Shown one piece after another: positions 37,055 through 50,372 of a stretch of DNA of 64,000 nt. Each line of letters opens with the position of its first letter. The stretch's first letter is position 1. This DNA is from Coenobita brevimanus (Eukaryota > Arthropoda > Malacostraca > Decapoda > Coenobitidae). The notes below the pieces were generated by a model. The model was not told the DNA's origin. It searched no databases and saw nothing but the letters and a program-made list of their open reading frames with translations. The translations under genes were made by a program, and so were the position numbers. Location: positions 23,857,581 to 23,921,580 of the forward strand of contig CM064712.1 of the NCBI GenBank assembly GCA_032717465.1, read 5' to 3'.

Positions 37055-37380
37055 GAAGAGGAGGAGGAAGAGACAGGAAGGAAGGGAGACCGAGAAGAGG
37101 AAGGAAGGAAGGAAGGGAGATAGATAGAGAAGAGGAAGAATAGGAGGAAAAAGAATAAGAGAAGGGAGAAGAGAAGCAGAAATAAGAATGGAATGAGGCA
37201 GTGAGCAGGAAGAGGAGTGTGTATGGCGAAGGACGACAGGGTAGAACAAGAAAAATAAAACAGGAAAGAAAAAAATATATAATAATCGAAGTAGGAAAGC
37301 GATAATAAACTAGGATGAGGGATACGAACACGGCAGAAAAAGAAAACGAGAAAGAAGAGGGGAAACAAGAGTAAATTTGC
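37055..37380. repeat. Purine-rich tract
   Basis: A/G-rich plus strand with GGAAGGAAGGAAGG and GAAGAGGAAG runs. The Ser/Phe/Leu-rich minus frames are artefacts. Confidence 0.7.
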
Positions 37381-37480
37381 CTCACCGAAAAAGCTGCAGT
37401 TTGTGACCATGATTGTCTAGGTATTTCAGGCTTTGCGTTGAGTGTCTGCGGTAACGAAGTATTAGCGTGTGTGCAAAGCT

Positions 37481-37482
<2 letters not shown>

Positions 37483-37520
<38 letters not shown>
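37483..37520. repeat. GA microsatellite
   Basis: GA run with one CAGA step. Confidence 0.95.
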
Positions 37521-37525
<5 letters not shown>

Positions 37526-37638
37526 GTACAGTCTCTCTCATTTTTGTTCCATTTTCATCACTCCTCTTTCAAAACTTTTCACTTTTCAGGTCGTTTCATA
37601 TTCTCTTTACTCCGTTTTCTAATATACTATTGCAGTAG

Positions 37639-37640
<2 letters not shown>

Positions 37641-37678
<38 letters not shown>
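37641..37678. repeat. (GT)19 microsatellite
   Basis: Perfect GT run of about 38 bp. Confidence 0.97.
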
Positions 37679-37681
<3 letters not shown>

Positions 37682-37815
37682 GGGCAGCCGAAACTACACA
37701 TTCAAATCGCACCAAAATTGGCACAAAAATCACAAAATAATCGCTGATTTGAAAAAACTTGGTACCATCACGAGTGAAAAACTTTTACTATATTTAATGA
37801 ACGATCACATTTTGA

Positions 37816-37816
<1 letters not shown>

Positions 37817-37849
<33 letters not shown>
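37817..37849. repeat. Poly(A) run
   Basis: About 31 consecutive A. It could be the 3' tail of a short retrotransposed copy, but the 150 bp upstream match nothing else here. Confidence 0.85.
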
Positions 37850-37850
<1 letters not shown>

Positions 37851-38159
37851 GCTGCTCCCGGCGCCCGGCATAGGATTTCCGTAGAATTTTGTTGCCCAGA
37901 GGTAACACTAAAATAAACTGCAGCAGTAGCCGTGTGTCTACGTGTGTACTTCGGACTTGCGTTCGGACAACTTGGGTTCCATTCCCGAAGCTGCAAGTAA
38001 CACGATCAATTGGTTAGCTACAAAAAATCCAAGTGACAACGTTACACTAGAGCAGCATATGAACGCGAGAGCCCTCCGCAGGAGCAAGTGCGAGGGGCCC
38101 GATGGGCCCACGAGCACTTGTCTTATACAGAGGAAGGAGTGATGGTTACTGTGAGGTTC

Positions 38160-38525
38160 TCTTGTTTCTGTTCATCATTTAAATATTCACTACCTCCTCA
38201 TTCATTCCCTTTTCTTGTGTTCTCTTATATCTTTACCTCCCTTCTTCTTTTCTTCCTTCTTTCATATTCATCTTATCCTTCCTTCACCTGTTTTCTTCTT
38301 CTGCTGTCTCCTCCATCTTTTCTTTCCTTCGTTTTATCTTTCTTACCTACTTAATTTTGTTGCCTTATTCCTTTTTCCATTTTATTCTTCCATCTTTTTT
38401 CTCTCACCACTCCCTTTCCTAATCTTTCATTATTTTTTCCTCCTCCTCCTCTCCTTACCTTATTTTTCCCTCTCCTTCCTCCTCCTCCTCATTTCTCCCT
38501 CCCAGGTCGTCCTTCTCCTCCTCCT
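38160..38525. repeat. Pyrimidine-rich tract
   Basis: C/T-dominated plus strand with CTCCTCCT runs; no gene. Confidence 0.7.
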
Positions 38526-38626
38526 TCGTCCTTGAGATTCGTACATTAAGATAATTACGTAAAATATTGGCGTGACTTCCCTCCAGGACAACTTCAGGCC
38601 CTTCCTTATCCCTTGGAGGAGCTGAA

Positions 38627-38764
38627 GGGAGGAAGGAAGGAAGGAAGGAAGGAAGGAGGATGACTTGTGTAGATAGGTAAATCGATAGGTAGATACGTAG
38701 ATAAGTCGATAGATACATAGATATAAATACAGGTAGATAGACCGATAAATAGAAAGAAAGGTAT

Positions 38765-38808
<44 letters not shown>
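38627..38808. repeat. GGAA, GATA-like and GA microsatellite cluster
   Basis: (GGAA)n at 38630-38657, degenerate GATA/GTAG to 38755, (GA)20 at 38767-38808, ending 16 bp before a TTAA element. Confidence 0.93.
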
Positions 38809-38812
<4 letters not shown>

Positions 38813-38823
38813 AAATGCTGTGG

Positions 38824-38921
38824 TTAACCCCTTCATCACTATGGCGTATTGTTGTTTGTAATCTTGGCACCACACGGCCCTGTTCACCTTTAGGGCGGAC
38901 CTCCAGTAGTGACGTGGTTAA
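38824..38921. mobile_element. TTAA MITE-like element, 98 bp
   Basis: Left end TTAACCCCTTCATCACTATG, right end CCAGTAGTGACGTGGTTAA. TTAA at both edges and imperfect inverted termini over about 20 bp. This is one of the clearest members. Confidence 0.65.
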
Positions 38922-39312
38922 TGAAGCCTGTATCCAGTCCATCCAGTTCATAATGTTTCTCATCGACTGAATAAAACTCATATGACAGTAGCCTAATAAA
39001 GAAATATACAGGATGGTTTGTATATTGCGCTTCACTAGAAACTCCAGCAGGTATCTTATGTGTTGCGAGGATGGTGCAGTCTGCTGATGTGGGCGTGGGT
39101 GTGTCAGTGGAAGTCAGAAGCCGCCTCCGCAACACAGGAGAATCGTGGAAAGAAAGAGGAGCGTTATGTATGGAGCAGCGTGACTTAGCAGTGAGGTATT
39201 TTGTGTTCATTATGATGCTTTGGTCAGATAATACCTGCATCACACTGTGTCAAGTTTGGATGCAGTGCGCAGAGGAAGGAAATATTGACTGTTCTGCCAC
39301 CTGCGTCTGGTA

Positions 39313-39526
39313 TTAACCCTGTCACTACCATGGCTCCATTTAATTTTATTCTTGCTATTGGTGAACGACTTTATTCTGCTTGGGAGACACTCTGTAAACT
39401 ATACGGGTTGGATATAACCCTCTTTAACCCGTACACCCCCCTGGTAGTGTTCCCTAAACGGAATACAAGCGTAGGCCAGTAACTGGAATATAATATAAAT
39501 GACGTCTTTAGGCAGAAAGGGGTTAA
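39313..39526. mobile_element. TTAA MITE-like element, possibly nested
   Basis: Left end TTAACCCTGTCACTACCATG, right end GGCAGAAAGGGGTTAA. A second internal left-type end, TTAACCCGTACACCCCCCTG, lies at 39424, so either one member inserted into another or two are adjacent. A 39-bp AC microsatellite follows within 8 bp. Confidence 0.6.
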
Positions 39527-39530
39527 TTTA

Positions 39531-39532
<2 letters not shown>

Positions 39533-39574
<42 letters not shown>
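39533..39574. repeat. (AC)21 microsatellite
   Basis: Perfect AC run immediately right of a TTAA element. Confidence 0.97.
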
Positions 39575-39576
<2 letters not shown>

Positions 39577-39720
39577 TTTTAGTATGTTTGTTTAGACACC
39601 ACGTTACTTTTTATATTTTTGTAATTTGGCATCGCCTTCACTTTTTGTATTTTCTGTCACGTATCGTGAAACACCGATGAAAACGTTCAAGTATGGAGAT
39701 AAAAATAAATATTACAATAT

Positions 39721-39740
39721 GTTTTTTTTATTATTATTAA

Positions 39741-39773
<33 letters not shown>
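39721..39773. repeat. (TTA)n trinucleotide repeat
   Basis: About 17 TTA/ATT units with one AAT interruption. Confidence 0.95.
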
Positions 39774-40149
39774 CACATTCCTGTCAGTGTTATAATAAAA
39801 GGATGAAGAGCGATGTTGATAGAGAATTAGCAAGTTTTATCATGTGATTACCCATAATGCACTGCCCTTTGCACCTTCACTTCCGTTTGGTGAGGTTGTG
39901 TATTTGTTTGTGTGTTTTGTTCTTCGTTTTCTACAGATATTTTGCCTCAAACTTCATCGTGTTGAACTCAGAACAGTGTAACTAGCAAGTTATGATATCC
40001 AGGTGACATACGGGTGTGAGAAGGATGTACGAGACGAGTGAAATATGGAGTGTCGACGAAACACCTGAGCTGCTGTTTAAGGCTGTATATGTGTGGTAAG
40101 TTGGAGGCAAACTGGCAGAAAAATAAAGGTGTGTTGCCGTGACCACGAG

Positions 40150-40520
40150 CGTTGGTAAGAAGAACAAAAACACCACCAGCACCAAGAACACACGAAAACT
40201 TCAGGAAATGTAATTATTAACACCATAACACCAGAGCCATAATGCTGACACTATAAACATCACCATGGTAAAAGTAATACCACAATAACACCATTATCAT
40301 CATCACACCACTACCACAACACCATCATAAAACCAGCATCATAACGCCATCAGAAGATAAGCGTCATAAAAGCACCCTAACACCAGCATCACAGTATTAT
40401 CACTAACACCAGCAATACTCCAGGAAAGCAGCCAGACTCCCCATCACATCACGCAGCACAACCACCTTCAGGGATGGTACCCCAGCACGATAACGACACC
40501 ATAACAACACACACCACAAC
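40150..40520. repeat. Degenerate ACC/ATC/AAC triplet region
   Basis: Repeated CACCAGCATCA, CATAACACCA and CCATCATAA phrases; old and unaligned. No gene. Confidence 0.6.
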
Positions 40521-40736
40521 CTGGCCACATTACTCCGCCTAACCTCACCTCCACAGGCACCAGACTGGCACTATATCTTAGTCTTATCCATTTACACCCT
40601 TCACTAGGAGGATCTTTGCTGAGCTGAATGTATATTATATTGGAGCAGCAAGCATGATTTTAACAAGACATTATTATACTTAGAGGTTATTGAAGTTTGT
40701 CTATCTCTCCTTAAACAGTAAATGAGGAAGATGATG

Positions 40737-40805
40737 GTTTTTCATTCATTCATTGCCAGACGCCATGTATCCCAAACGGGGTGGCCAAGGGCTTAGAGTT
40801 AATTG
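40737..40805 (-). mobile_element. LINE family B 3'-end fragment
   Basis: On the minus strand: CTTGGCCACCCCGTTTGGGA followed by TACATGGCGTCTGGCAATGA and a short (ATGA)n tail. It aligns with GTGGCCACCCCTTACGGGAT near 23733 and with the copy at 9280, covering the GHPL coding end and the element terminus. Confidence 0.55.
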
Positions 40806-40861
40806 TTTTACAGGGAGGGGCACTAATCCTCCACCAACCCCACTTGACACGTAGGGAAGAT

Positions 40862-41690
40862 GATGGTGACGCATAAAAATTTGGAAAGATATGATCTTGA
40901 CATAAGACCTTGTTATTTAACCATATAAACCCAAATTCTTCAGATAATCTCTACGTAATACCACAGTAAATCATTGGATATTATCTTGGAAGACTTGTAT
41001 ACGTGATTTTTTAAACATATGGCTTAAAGTCGTTTCCTCTCTCGCATGTGATGCTAAATTTCGGTATAATTTGTTCAGTCTTTTAGGAGATGGTTAATGG
41101 ATGGACAGAACAACAAATGCTCCTCGCAACGACATAGGGGGGCGTGACTTTATGAAAAAGATACCGTTCTTCTCACTTCATTCATTGCGTTTGATAATAA
41201 ATGGTATTGAAAAACGAAACAGTGCAATAACTTTTTGTATTTTAAAAATATACCAAGAGCAATCAAACACTAAAATTTTCTTAATATTTCACTCACTCTA
41301 CTGGCTGATATACCTGTGGTGAGAGGGGCCTATATAGTAGGCCTAGGCTTCTCTGCCCAAGATGCTCGTTGATATGATGCGTCAGGGTGGAAAGTGACGG
41401 ACATGCCCCATTTGTGAAGTTTATGTAACGGAATAGTAAGTGAATTTTTGTCCCAGTGGGTACATACTCAACAACATAACCTTGGAGACAAAAGCACGTG
41501 TGTCCTCGTTGTCCACCGTTATTGCATACACGTACCCAAAGCACACACTGTTATTTCTTCCACTTTCATACAAATTATATTATCACCTCTCATGCCGCTA
41601 CACTTCGAATCCTGGCACTGGCACTTGGTCTTCTTTCACTCGTAAAGTGTTTTCTCACACTGAACAAAGAACCTCAGTCAAACTCATATA
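40862..41690. other. Unassigned sequence
   Basis: No gene or repeat recognised. The right part (after about 41580) may be diverged upstream sequence of LINE D. Confidence 0.4.
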
Positions 41691-41699
41691 CCCCATACA

Positions 41700-41809
41700 A
41701 AATACTATATATAAGCTGCTTCCCAATAGCACAAACGATACCCTTCTCACAAACTGGACAGCAGAGCATAGTCACATTCCACACCTCACTATAAACAACA
41801 CTTCCCTAC

Positions 41810-41842
<33 letters not shown>

Positions 41843-42756
41843 GCACAAAATCCTTGGATTGACATACAATACATCAATGTCATTTAAACAACACATCATT
41901 AACATTAAAAATAAAATAACACCAAGACTCAGTGCCTTGAAGTCACTTCCCATACAACGTTTGGATACAACGAAGAAACTACAACCACAGTATACAAGCA
42001 ATATATACGTTCAGTGATGAATTATGCAAGCCCTGCCTGGGCTCCTAACCTCACCAAAACACACTACAACACTCTACAGACCATACAGAACAAGGCCCTA
42101 AAAATAGTCACAGGCTGCACAGCTACTGCACCCACAGACCACCTACATCTAGAAACCAAAGTCCTCAAAGTCAAGGATCCACCTAGACATGAGAGGCACC
42201 CAGTTTATTGCTGCAGCCTCCACAAACCCACAACATCCACTACACTACATGGCAGCACATCAACACACACCAAGGAACATCAAAACAACACCCAGCACAC
42301 GATATCATACACAAATACTGTCATCTCTCCCCCTTCGCCCGCCTCAGACCAGCTTCCAGAAGCATATCCATACTCAAATCACTCGCCGCTCCGTTTATTC
42401 ACTTAAAGACAACACACAGCTGCACGCACGGCCTCCTGACATCCACCCTTCTGAATCCTATCTCCCTCGTAAGGACAGGGTCCACCTGGCCAGGCTGAGA
42501 TTTGGGCATCATCGAGCCCTCTTAAGCTACCAGAAGAGGCTGAATGACTCCATCGCTGATGTCTGTCGAGAATGGAACACAGCACACCCATACCATTAGG
42601 CACATTATGGAAGACTGCATTGCACACAATCATCTGCACCAACAACACAACATACACTCCTTGAGAGCTCTGTGGGAAAGCCCGGTTTCGGCCATGGCCT
42701 TCCTTAGGGACTCGGGGCTGTTCGGCCAGACTGCCTAGGGAACAACAACAACAACG
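41700..42756 (+). mobile_element. LINE family D, C-terminal part of RT plus 3' end
   Basis: Fragments of one ancestral frame in order: EHSHIPHLTINNTSLP, KILGLTYNTSMSFKQHI (from 41847, by frame choice), ITPRLSALKSL, MNYASPAWAPNLTKTHYNTL with IQNKALKIVTGC, TDHLHLETKVL, RRSVYSLKDNTQLHARPPD, LARLRFGHHRALLSYQKRLN, and the end phrase SPVSAMAFLRDSGLFGQTA followed by a stop and an (AAC)5 tail. NYASPAWAP and LRFGHH are hallmarks of Jockey-like non-LTR C-termini. Several frameshifts; a 34-bp AC microsatellite (41810-41843) sits inside the coding region between NNTSLP and KILGLTY. About 65 bp after the tail a giant CA array begins. Confidence 0.8.
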
Positions 42757-42820
42757 ATACCCTGACACTGGCCCGTTCTTTTTTATAAGCACTCTTCCCC
42801 TCATCCCTTTCAGTAACAAC

Positions 42821-44440
<1,620 letters not shown>

Positions 44441-44444
44441 ACTA

Positions 44445-44473
44445 CACCACCACCACCACCACCACCACCACCA
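44445..44473. repeat. (ACC)9 trinucleotide repeat
   Basis: Perfect ACC run of about 29 bp. Confidence 0.96.
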
Positions 44474-44602
44474 TCTCATACCTCGTACACCATCACTACT
44501 TCATACTGCAGTCAACCTTTTGCGTCAGTATACAGTCATTTTTAAATTGTCCACTACGCTTATGCCTCTTATTTTGTTCCTGCTACCGCCAAATCAGTTC
44601 AC

Positions 44603-44708
44603 ACAACTTACCATCATCATGCCCCACCTAACCATTTTGTACAACCTACCTTCATCATGCCCCACCTAACAATTATACACAACCTTCCATCATCATGCCC
44701 CACCTAAA
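44603..44708. repeat. 38-bp minisatellite, 2.8 copies
   Basis: Unit ACAACCTACCATCATCATGC followed by CCCACCTAACAATTATAC. Its right edge is the exact start of the truncated LINE C copy. Confidence 0.92.
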
Positions 44709-46841
44709 GCCACCTGAGTGTCCCTTACGCATTATGGAGGTTATTCTTTCGGGCATGGAAGCATACATTCCTTTCTGGTATCCTTTGTCTAACGCAAGAA
44801 AATCCTTGGTTTAATCACTCTTGTTCTAATGCTGTCCGCAACAAGGAGAGGGCCTACAAAAGGTACCGGAGCCAACCCACCCCTTTATCTCATCATCTTT
44901 ATGTCTCTGCCAGGAATCGTGCTAAGTCTGTTCTTCGCTCTGCTAAAAATAATTTCATCCGTACTGAATGCTCTCAACTCTCCAACTTGAATTCTTCCCG
45001 CTCCTTTTGGTACCTTGTCAAAAGCATTTCTAACAACTTTACCTCATCATCCTTCCCTCCTCTTTTCTACTCTGATGGTTCTGTAGCTATTTCTTCTACT
45101 GATAAAGCAGATCTCTTAGCTCAGACTTTCTCCTCCAGTTCCACCTTAGACGATTTCGGTGCTGTTCCTCCATCACTTCCCCCCTCTGACTTCCTCATGG
45201 CTGACATTAAATTTCTTCAGTTGATGTATTTTCTGCCATCACTGGCCTCAATACTAATAAGGTATATGGGCCTGATGGGGTCCCTCCTGTTGTTCTCAAG
45301 AACTGTGCTTCTGTGCTTACACCCTGCCTAGGTAAACTCTGTCGCCTTTGTCTGTAAACTTGTACCTTTCCTTCTTGCTGGAAGTTTGATCTCATTCAGC
45401 CAGTCCCAAAGAAGGGTGACCATTCCCAACCCTCCAACTATCGTCCAATTGCTTTAACATCCTGTATTTCAAAAGTTTTCGAGTCAATTCTTAATAGAAC
45501 ATTTTAAAGGCATCTTTCCTGTCACAACCTTCTTTCTCATAATCAGTATGGGTTCCGTCAGGGACGTTCCACTGGCGATATTCTCACCTACCTTTCAGAC
45601 TCCTGGTCATCCTCCTTTCGGGACTTCGGCGAAAGCTTTGCCATTGCACTTGACATCTCAAAGGCTTTCGATCGAGTCTGGCATAAATCTTTAATTTCCA
45701 AACTGCCCTCTTACTGTTTCTATCCTTCTATCTGTGCCTTCCTTTATAGCTTCCTTTCTGGTCGTTCAATAGCCGCTGCTGTAGACGGCCATCGTTCTTC
45801 TCCTAGATCTATCAACAGTGGGCTCTGTCCTATCACCAACTCTCTTCCTTTTATTCATCAATGATCTAAACTGTACATCTAACCCTATCTACTCATACGC
45901 TGATGACTCCACCCTTCACCTTTCCATTCGGTTCCCGCAACGCCCATCTCAACAGTTACTTCAAGAAACAAGGGATGAGGCTATGGCACACCTAATGTCT
46001 GACTTGGCTCGTATCTCTGACTGGGGTAAAAATAATTTGGTTGTTTTAATGCATCTAAGACTCAGTTCTTACAGCTATTAACCCGACAGAATCTTCCACA
46101 GGTATACCCACTAATGTTTAATTATATGCAGCTTAATCCTGCGTCATCCTTGAACATGCTTGGGGTTTCATTTACTCGGGACTTATCTTGGAAAGATCAT
46201 ATTACATCTCTTGTAAAATCTGCTTCCAAGAGATTGGGTGTGCTAAGCCGACTCCGCTCTTTCTTTACCCCTGCACAATTGTTGACTCTATACAGGGGTT
46301 TTATCCGCCCCTGTGTGGAGTACAACTCTCATGTGTAGGGTGGCTCCCCACATACAGCTCTTCTCGATAGGGTGGAGTCAAAGGCTTTTCGTCTCATTAA
46401 CTCTCCTCCTCTTACTGACTCCCTTCAACCTCTGTCTCTTCGCCGCACTGTTGCATCCTTATCTCTTTTCTATCGCTACTTTAATGGTCACTGCTCCTCT
46501 GAACTGTCTGCTTGCATTCCTCCACCTCTACGACGGGCGCGTAGCACCCGTCTGGCAGCAAACTCTTATCCCTTTTCTGTCCAACTCTCTAATGCAAGAG
46601 TTAACCGTTACTCCCAGTCTTTCATTTATGCAACAGGTCAGCTCTGGAACTGTCTCCCTCTGTCTGTATTTCCTGCTGCCTATGATCTCCAGTCTTTCAA
46701 ACGCAGTGTGTCCAGGCATATCAAAATGATCGGATCTTGAATTTGGCTCTCTATTGTATTTTGTTTTTCTCTTGGAGGGAACTGTTACTGCGGGCTCATG
46801 GCCTTTGGTTCCTTCTTTCTCGCATTAAAAAAAAAAAACAG
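44709..46841 (+). mobile_element. LINE family C, second copy, 5'-truncated
   Basis: Begins at GCCACCTGAGTGTCCCTTAC, within the endonuclease-to-RT linker of the other copy, and runs to the same 3' UTR (CTCTTGGAGGGAACTGTTAC) and a 12-A tail at 46829-46841. Recognisable blocks: NSSRSFWYLVKSISNNF, SYADDSTLHLS, LGVSFTRDLSWKDHI, RPCVEYNSHV then TAG, LWNCLPLSVFPAAYDL. Damage: several frameshifts, an in-frame stop at the WGG position (46336-46338), and loss of 13 bp that removes most of the VPQG core of the catalytic block near 45821. High similarity to the minus-strand copy over about 2 kb. Confidence 0.9.
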
Positions 46842-46867
46842 TTCTTGTGGCCGTGTTATCGTGGGTT

Positions 46868-46935
46868 TAGCAGGCTCCCCAACACCTTTTCCTTACCGAT
46901 TTATTTTTCATACTACTCTTCAGTATTTTCACTAC
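46868..46935 (-). repeat. Dispersed repeat family 2, copy
   Basis: Plus strand reads CAACACCTTTTCCTTACCGA followed by TTTATTTTTCATACT, matching AGCACCTCTTCCTTAACGAT TTATTTTGCATAA at 16806. Lies just after the LINE C tail. Confidence 0.5.
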
Positions 46936-47094
46936 CATTGCATCCTTTATATTCTGTTCGTGCCACCTCCAGGCGACTTTTCTTTACCCTTTCCGCCAAA
47001 GGACCTCATCAGTATTTTATTTTGCCACCTCCAGTCGATTTTGTTAAGCTCATGGAAAGACGATTGGTATTGATGGCGTTTAAAGCTGTCTGCG

Positions 47095-47343
47095 TTAACC
47101 CTTTGAGAACTTGCTGTCCCTCACCAAGCATAGTAAAATATTCTAAAGCTAGGAAGTAAAATGAAAAATTTGTATTCGCAGTGAAAAGATTGACATATGG
47201 TACTTTTTCCAAGAGGATGCTGAATATAATGTTAGATATATCCTTAATTAAAGCCTACACCACAAGACGTCCTACCCTGAAGAAAGTCTTGTGGAGTTAG
47301 CTGGAGGTAAGTACAAAAGGCGTCATGGTAGTGAAGGGGTTAA
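47095..47343. mobile_element. TTAA MITE-like element, 249 bp
   Basis: Left end TTAACCCTTTGAGAACTTGC, right end GTCATGGTAGTGAAGGGGTTAA (last 20 bp are the family consensus). TTAA at both edges. Confidence 0.65.
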
Positions 47344-48540
47344 TTCTGTACTCAGTATCGACCCCTTGCCCCACCGTCCCTCATGTACAGTTCCACCTTA
47401 TATACCCACTTTGTTCTCTGTGTACCGTTGTTCTCTTTCCAGTAATATGACTTTCAATACTCCCTCTTAGTTCATCTCTCAGTCCTCCTGTCCCCCTTCC
47501 AGCCATCTAAATCTCTGTTCTCGGTCTTCCTCACTTCCTGCTTTCAACCATCTCACTCGTACACCCTCTTCGTCAGCCTCTAGGTCTCCCACTCCTCCTT
47601 CCAGCTGTCTTAACGTTTAGTCCACACACTTAGTTAACCCAATCTTTTTCTTCTTCCAACCAGACTATTCTCATGTACAGTAAGCAACAATAATCGTGTC
47701 GTGAAATTTGGTGAAAGCATAAGCTAACGGGCTAAGCGTCTGGTACATTCCGCCGTCTGTCATACGGACGGTTCATAATGTTTCACGAGTTACATTTAAT
47801 CTTCGGACAAAACCGCGACACGACTACTGTTGCTCACTGTACACACTCATAGTTTGTCTCTCCTTCTCTCTCCAACCCACTCTCTGATTTACTTTGCTTC
47901 CTCTGCGTCTCCTCCACTCACGGTTTTCTTATAAACACTCCCAGTCTATTGGTATCAGATCTTTCTGTATGGCTGAATTCCCTTAAAGTTTTTTATAAAT
48001 AGATTCTTCATTAGATCCTTCATGATGGTCAATTTCCGTCCTTAATTACCTTCCCAGCATTTAAAAAATCCACTCTACTCTTACGTCCCTCTTCTGTTTA
48101 CTTAGGAGATATTATAAACTTCACAAAGTTCCAAATGCTCTCACAAACCCTTCATTCGCCTGTCGTATTTCAGTACGAGAATTTTCTCACCCTACCGATT
48201 TCATTCTTCCCACTTTCCCCTCTCCACACACCCTACGTTTTCTTCTCCACGTCAACTCCTTGCCTGCGAAATGCTACTGGTGACTCTTCCAGTTTTCGTC
48301 AGATGGTTTTATTTTGCCGTTAGATGTTGACTGAAATAAAACAAGAATAAAAACCACGTTGATAAATGCGTTAGCCAAGAATTTAAAGAGCTTTGTATTT
48401 TGTACCAGCAAATATCAGACGATTTCATTTGTTCATACAGTATAAACCCGCCTCAGTCAGAGAATTAACAGTCATGCTCCTATACTCACTCATGGCCTAA
48501 TTTCATAGTTGTGTCGATCATGAGAGGGTAAATAGTGACA
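47344..48540. other. Pyrimidine-leaning unassigned sequence
   Basis: No gene. Contains, at 48417, the reverse complement of the TTAA-family core (TCAGACGATTTCATTTGTTC). A tRNA-like phrase near 47725-47790 (CTAAGCGTCTGGTACATTCC, then GGACGGTTCATAATG) is too degraded to call. Confidence 0.4.
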
Positions 48541-48543
48541 TTA

Positions 48544-48615
48544 TTAACGTTCAGGATTCTTTTACTCACACTTGGCTGAATAAAATCGCTTGGTGTCAGC
48601 TAGAAAAGAACATGA
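48544..48615. repeat. Partial TTAA-family element
   Basis: TTAACGTTCAGGATTCTTTT at the left and the best copy of the core, GGCTGAATAAAATCGCTTGG followed by TGTCAGCT. AGCTGA and TCAGCT around related cores form short inverted arms. The right end is not identifiable. Confidence 0.5.
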
Positions 48616-48896
48616 TTCGCCTCGACCATGAGAGCGATACTCTTTTATCCCTCGCGCATCTCACCTCCACTCACAATTTATGCAGTCTCCCTTCCCTTCA
48701 CATCCTGCCCATTTATTTTGGTCCACCCACTCCCATGCTTCTATATCTTCTCTCACATTGCACAGTCTTCTCGCTCCCTCTCTCGTCACATCCTCCTCTT
48801 CGCACATTCTCACTTTCCGTCCCATCCTACACAGTCCTTCCTCCACACATTCCCACCTCCCCTCCCTTACTTCTAATACATCCTTTCTCTTTCTCT

Positions 48897-48900
<4 letters not shown>

Positions 48901-48982
<82 letters not shown>
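48901..48982. repeat. (TC)41 microsatellite
   Basis: Perfect TC run of 82 bp in a pyrimidine-rich region (48650-49060). Confidence 0.98.
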
Positions 48983-48985
<3 letters not shown>

Positions 48986-49124
48986 CCTTCACATCATACA
49001 CTCACCTTTCCCTCTCACATTCCAGTTGTGTACTTTCCCCTCCCCAGTGAGTTGTCTTAAGTCCTACACTCAAGTCATGTGTCTGATGGCTCGCACAGGT
49101 ACAGGTGATCCCGCCCTTGAGAGA

Positions 49125-49530
49125 GAGGGGGATGGATGGAGAAAGAGAGGAACTGATTGATAGATGGATGGACTGATGGAAAAGGAGACACAGACACACA
49201 GAAAAATGTAGATGGATGGATGGTACAGAGTGGTGGACGGGGGACTAATAGCGGTAGGTAGAGACTGGGGAGGTAACAAAGACAGACACAGGCAGAGAAA
49301 ATTACAAACAAGAGTGTGAGGTAGACTGATGCAATAGATGAATGGGTAGATGGATGGATAGCCTGATAGATAAACTTGATAGATAATTTGGCCGATACAG
49401 ATATAGACAGACAGATGGAGGAATAGACAGCATGTTTGATAGATAAAGGTATAACCAAAGACTGAGGAATAGAAACGATACACGGACAGACAGGTAGATA
49501 AATATCCATCCATCCATCCATCACCCAATC
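49125..49530. repeat. Degenerate GATG/GATA/GACA region ending in (ATCC)n
   Basis: GGATGGATGG, ATAGATAAAC and GACAGACAGATGG runs, then (ATCC)5 at 49505-49522. The last is the opposite strand sense of GGAT at 49213, an inverted arrangement 290 bp apart. Confidence 0.8.
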
Positions 49531-50180
49531 CTACGTTGCCCCATGAGGAGCGTAGGGGCCCGGGGCTAGGCAAGTTGGTCCTGACATTTAAGATGGGTAG
49601 ATAAATATAAGGAGAGATATATCAAATGCACTGACAGAGGTAACCATATAGACTCGCATATCAAAACCTTTTATTTTGCTTCGATTCAGGGCATAGGATT
49701 TAGTCAGTTCATAGAAGTCCATTACGTGTCCTATATGCAGTGCATCACATATCATCACTTCGGCGCTAATACCTACCGACTATATCCAGCAATGCCAGGA
49801 CTGTCTCCTTCACTACCTTTATAATGATATTAACGCGGACTGTTTGTATAATATAGATAGTTCTTGCCGAAAATCAGTACACTTTGATTTAATGAAATGC
49901 AGATCAGAATGTGTTCCGTCATTAAGACTCTTAATGACGGTTTTACTGAACCACTGCTGTTCGGGGTGCCTCCTGAAGCTGAAGGTAATCGTCTGGCGGC
50001 AGCAGCAAGAGTAAAATATAAAAGACGTCCTCTGGCTGAAGCGATGAATGGTGGTCAGGAAATAAATGTTGTTATAATTTATTCTTGTGACCGCCAAACA
50101 ATTTTATTCTGCTTACCTGACGCCTAGTGAAATGGAAGGACTAGAAAAATTCTCTACTAGTCCCTTCGCTAACTGATGTT
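49531..50180. other. No gene recognised
   Basis: Includes GTAGGGGCCCGGGGCTAGG (49552-49570), a phrase repeated with one change at 63334-63352. The 76-92 codon frames at 49819-50127 have no recognisable domain. Confidence 0.4.
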
Positions 50181-50188
50181 CCCTCCAA

Positions 50189-50191
<3 letters not shown>

Positions 50192-50227
<36 letters not shown>
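50192..50227. repeat. GA microsatellite
   Basis: GA run of about 35 bp just left of a TTAA element. Confidence 0.95.
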
Positions 50228-50238
50228 TTTTGCAGTTG

Positions 50239-50372
50239 TTAACCCCCTCGCTACCAGGACACTCTTATACGCTTCTGTAAGCTGAATAAAATGGTGTCGA
50301 GATAGCGAGTGAAATCATTTAGCCTCAGCGGGAACAAGGTACAAAATACATTCTCGTGGTGAATCGCTTTAA
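50239..50372. mobile_element. TTAA MITE-like element, 134 bp
   Basis: Left end TTAACCCCCTCGCTACCAGG, right end CGTGGTGAATCGCTTTAA, and the internal core GCTGAATAAAATGGTGTCG. TTAA at both edges. Confidence 0.6.

Noticed and set aside
37925..38000. Possible tRNA/SINE head with B-box-like GGTTCCATTCC
   Set aside because: The upstream A box is unconvincing and no body match exists elsewhere in the window.
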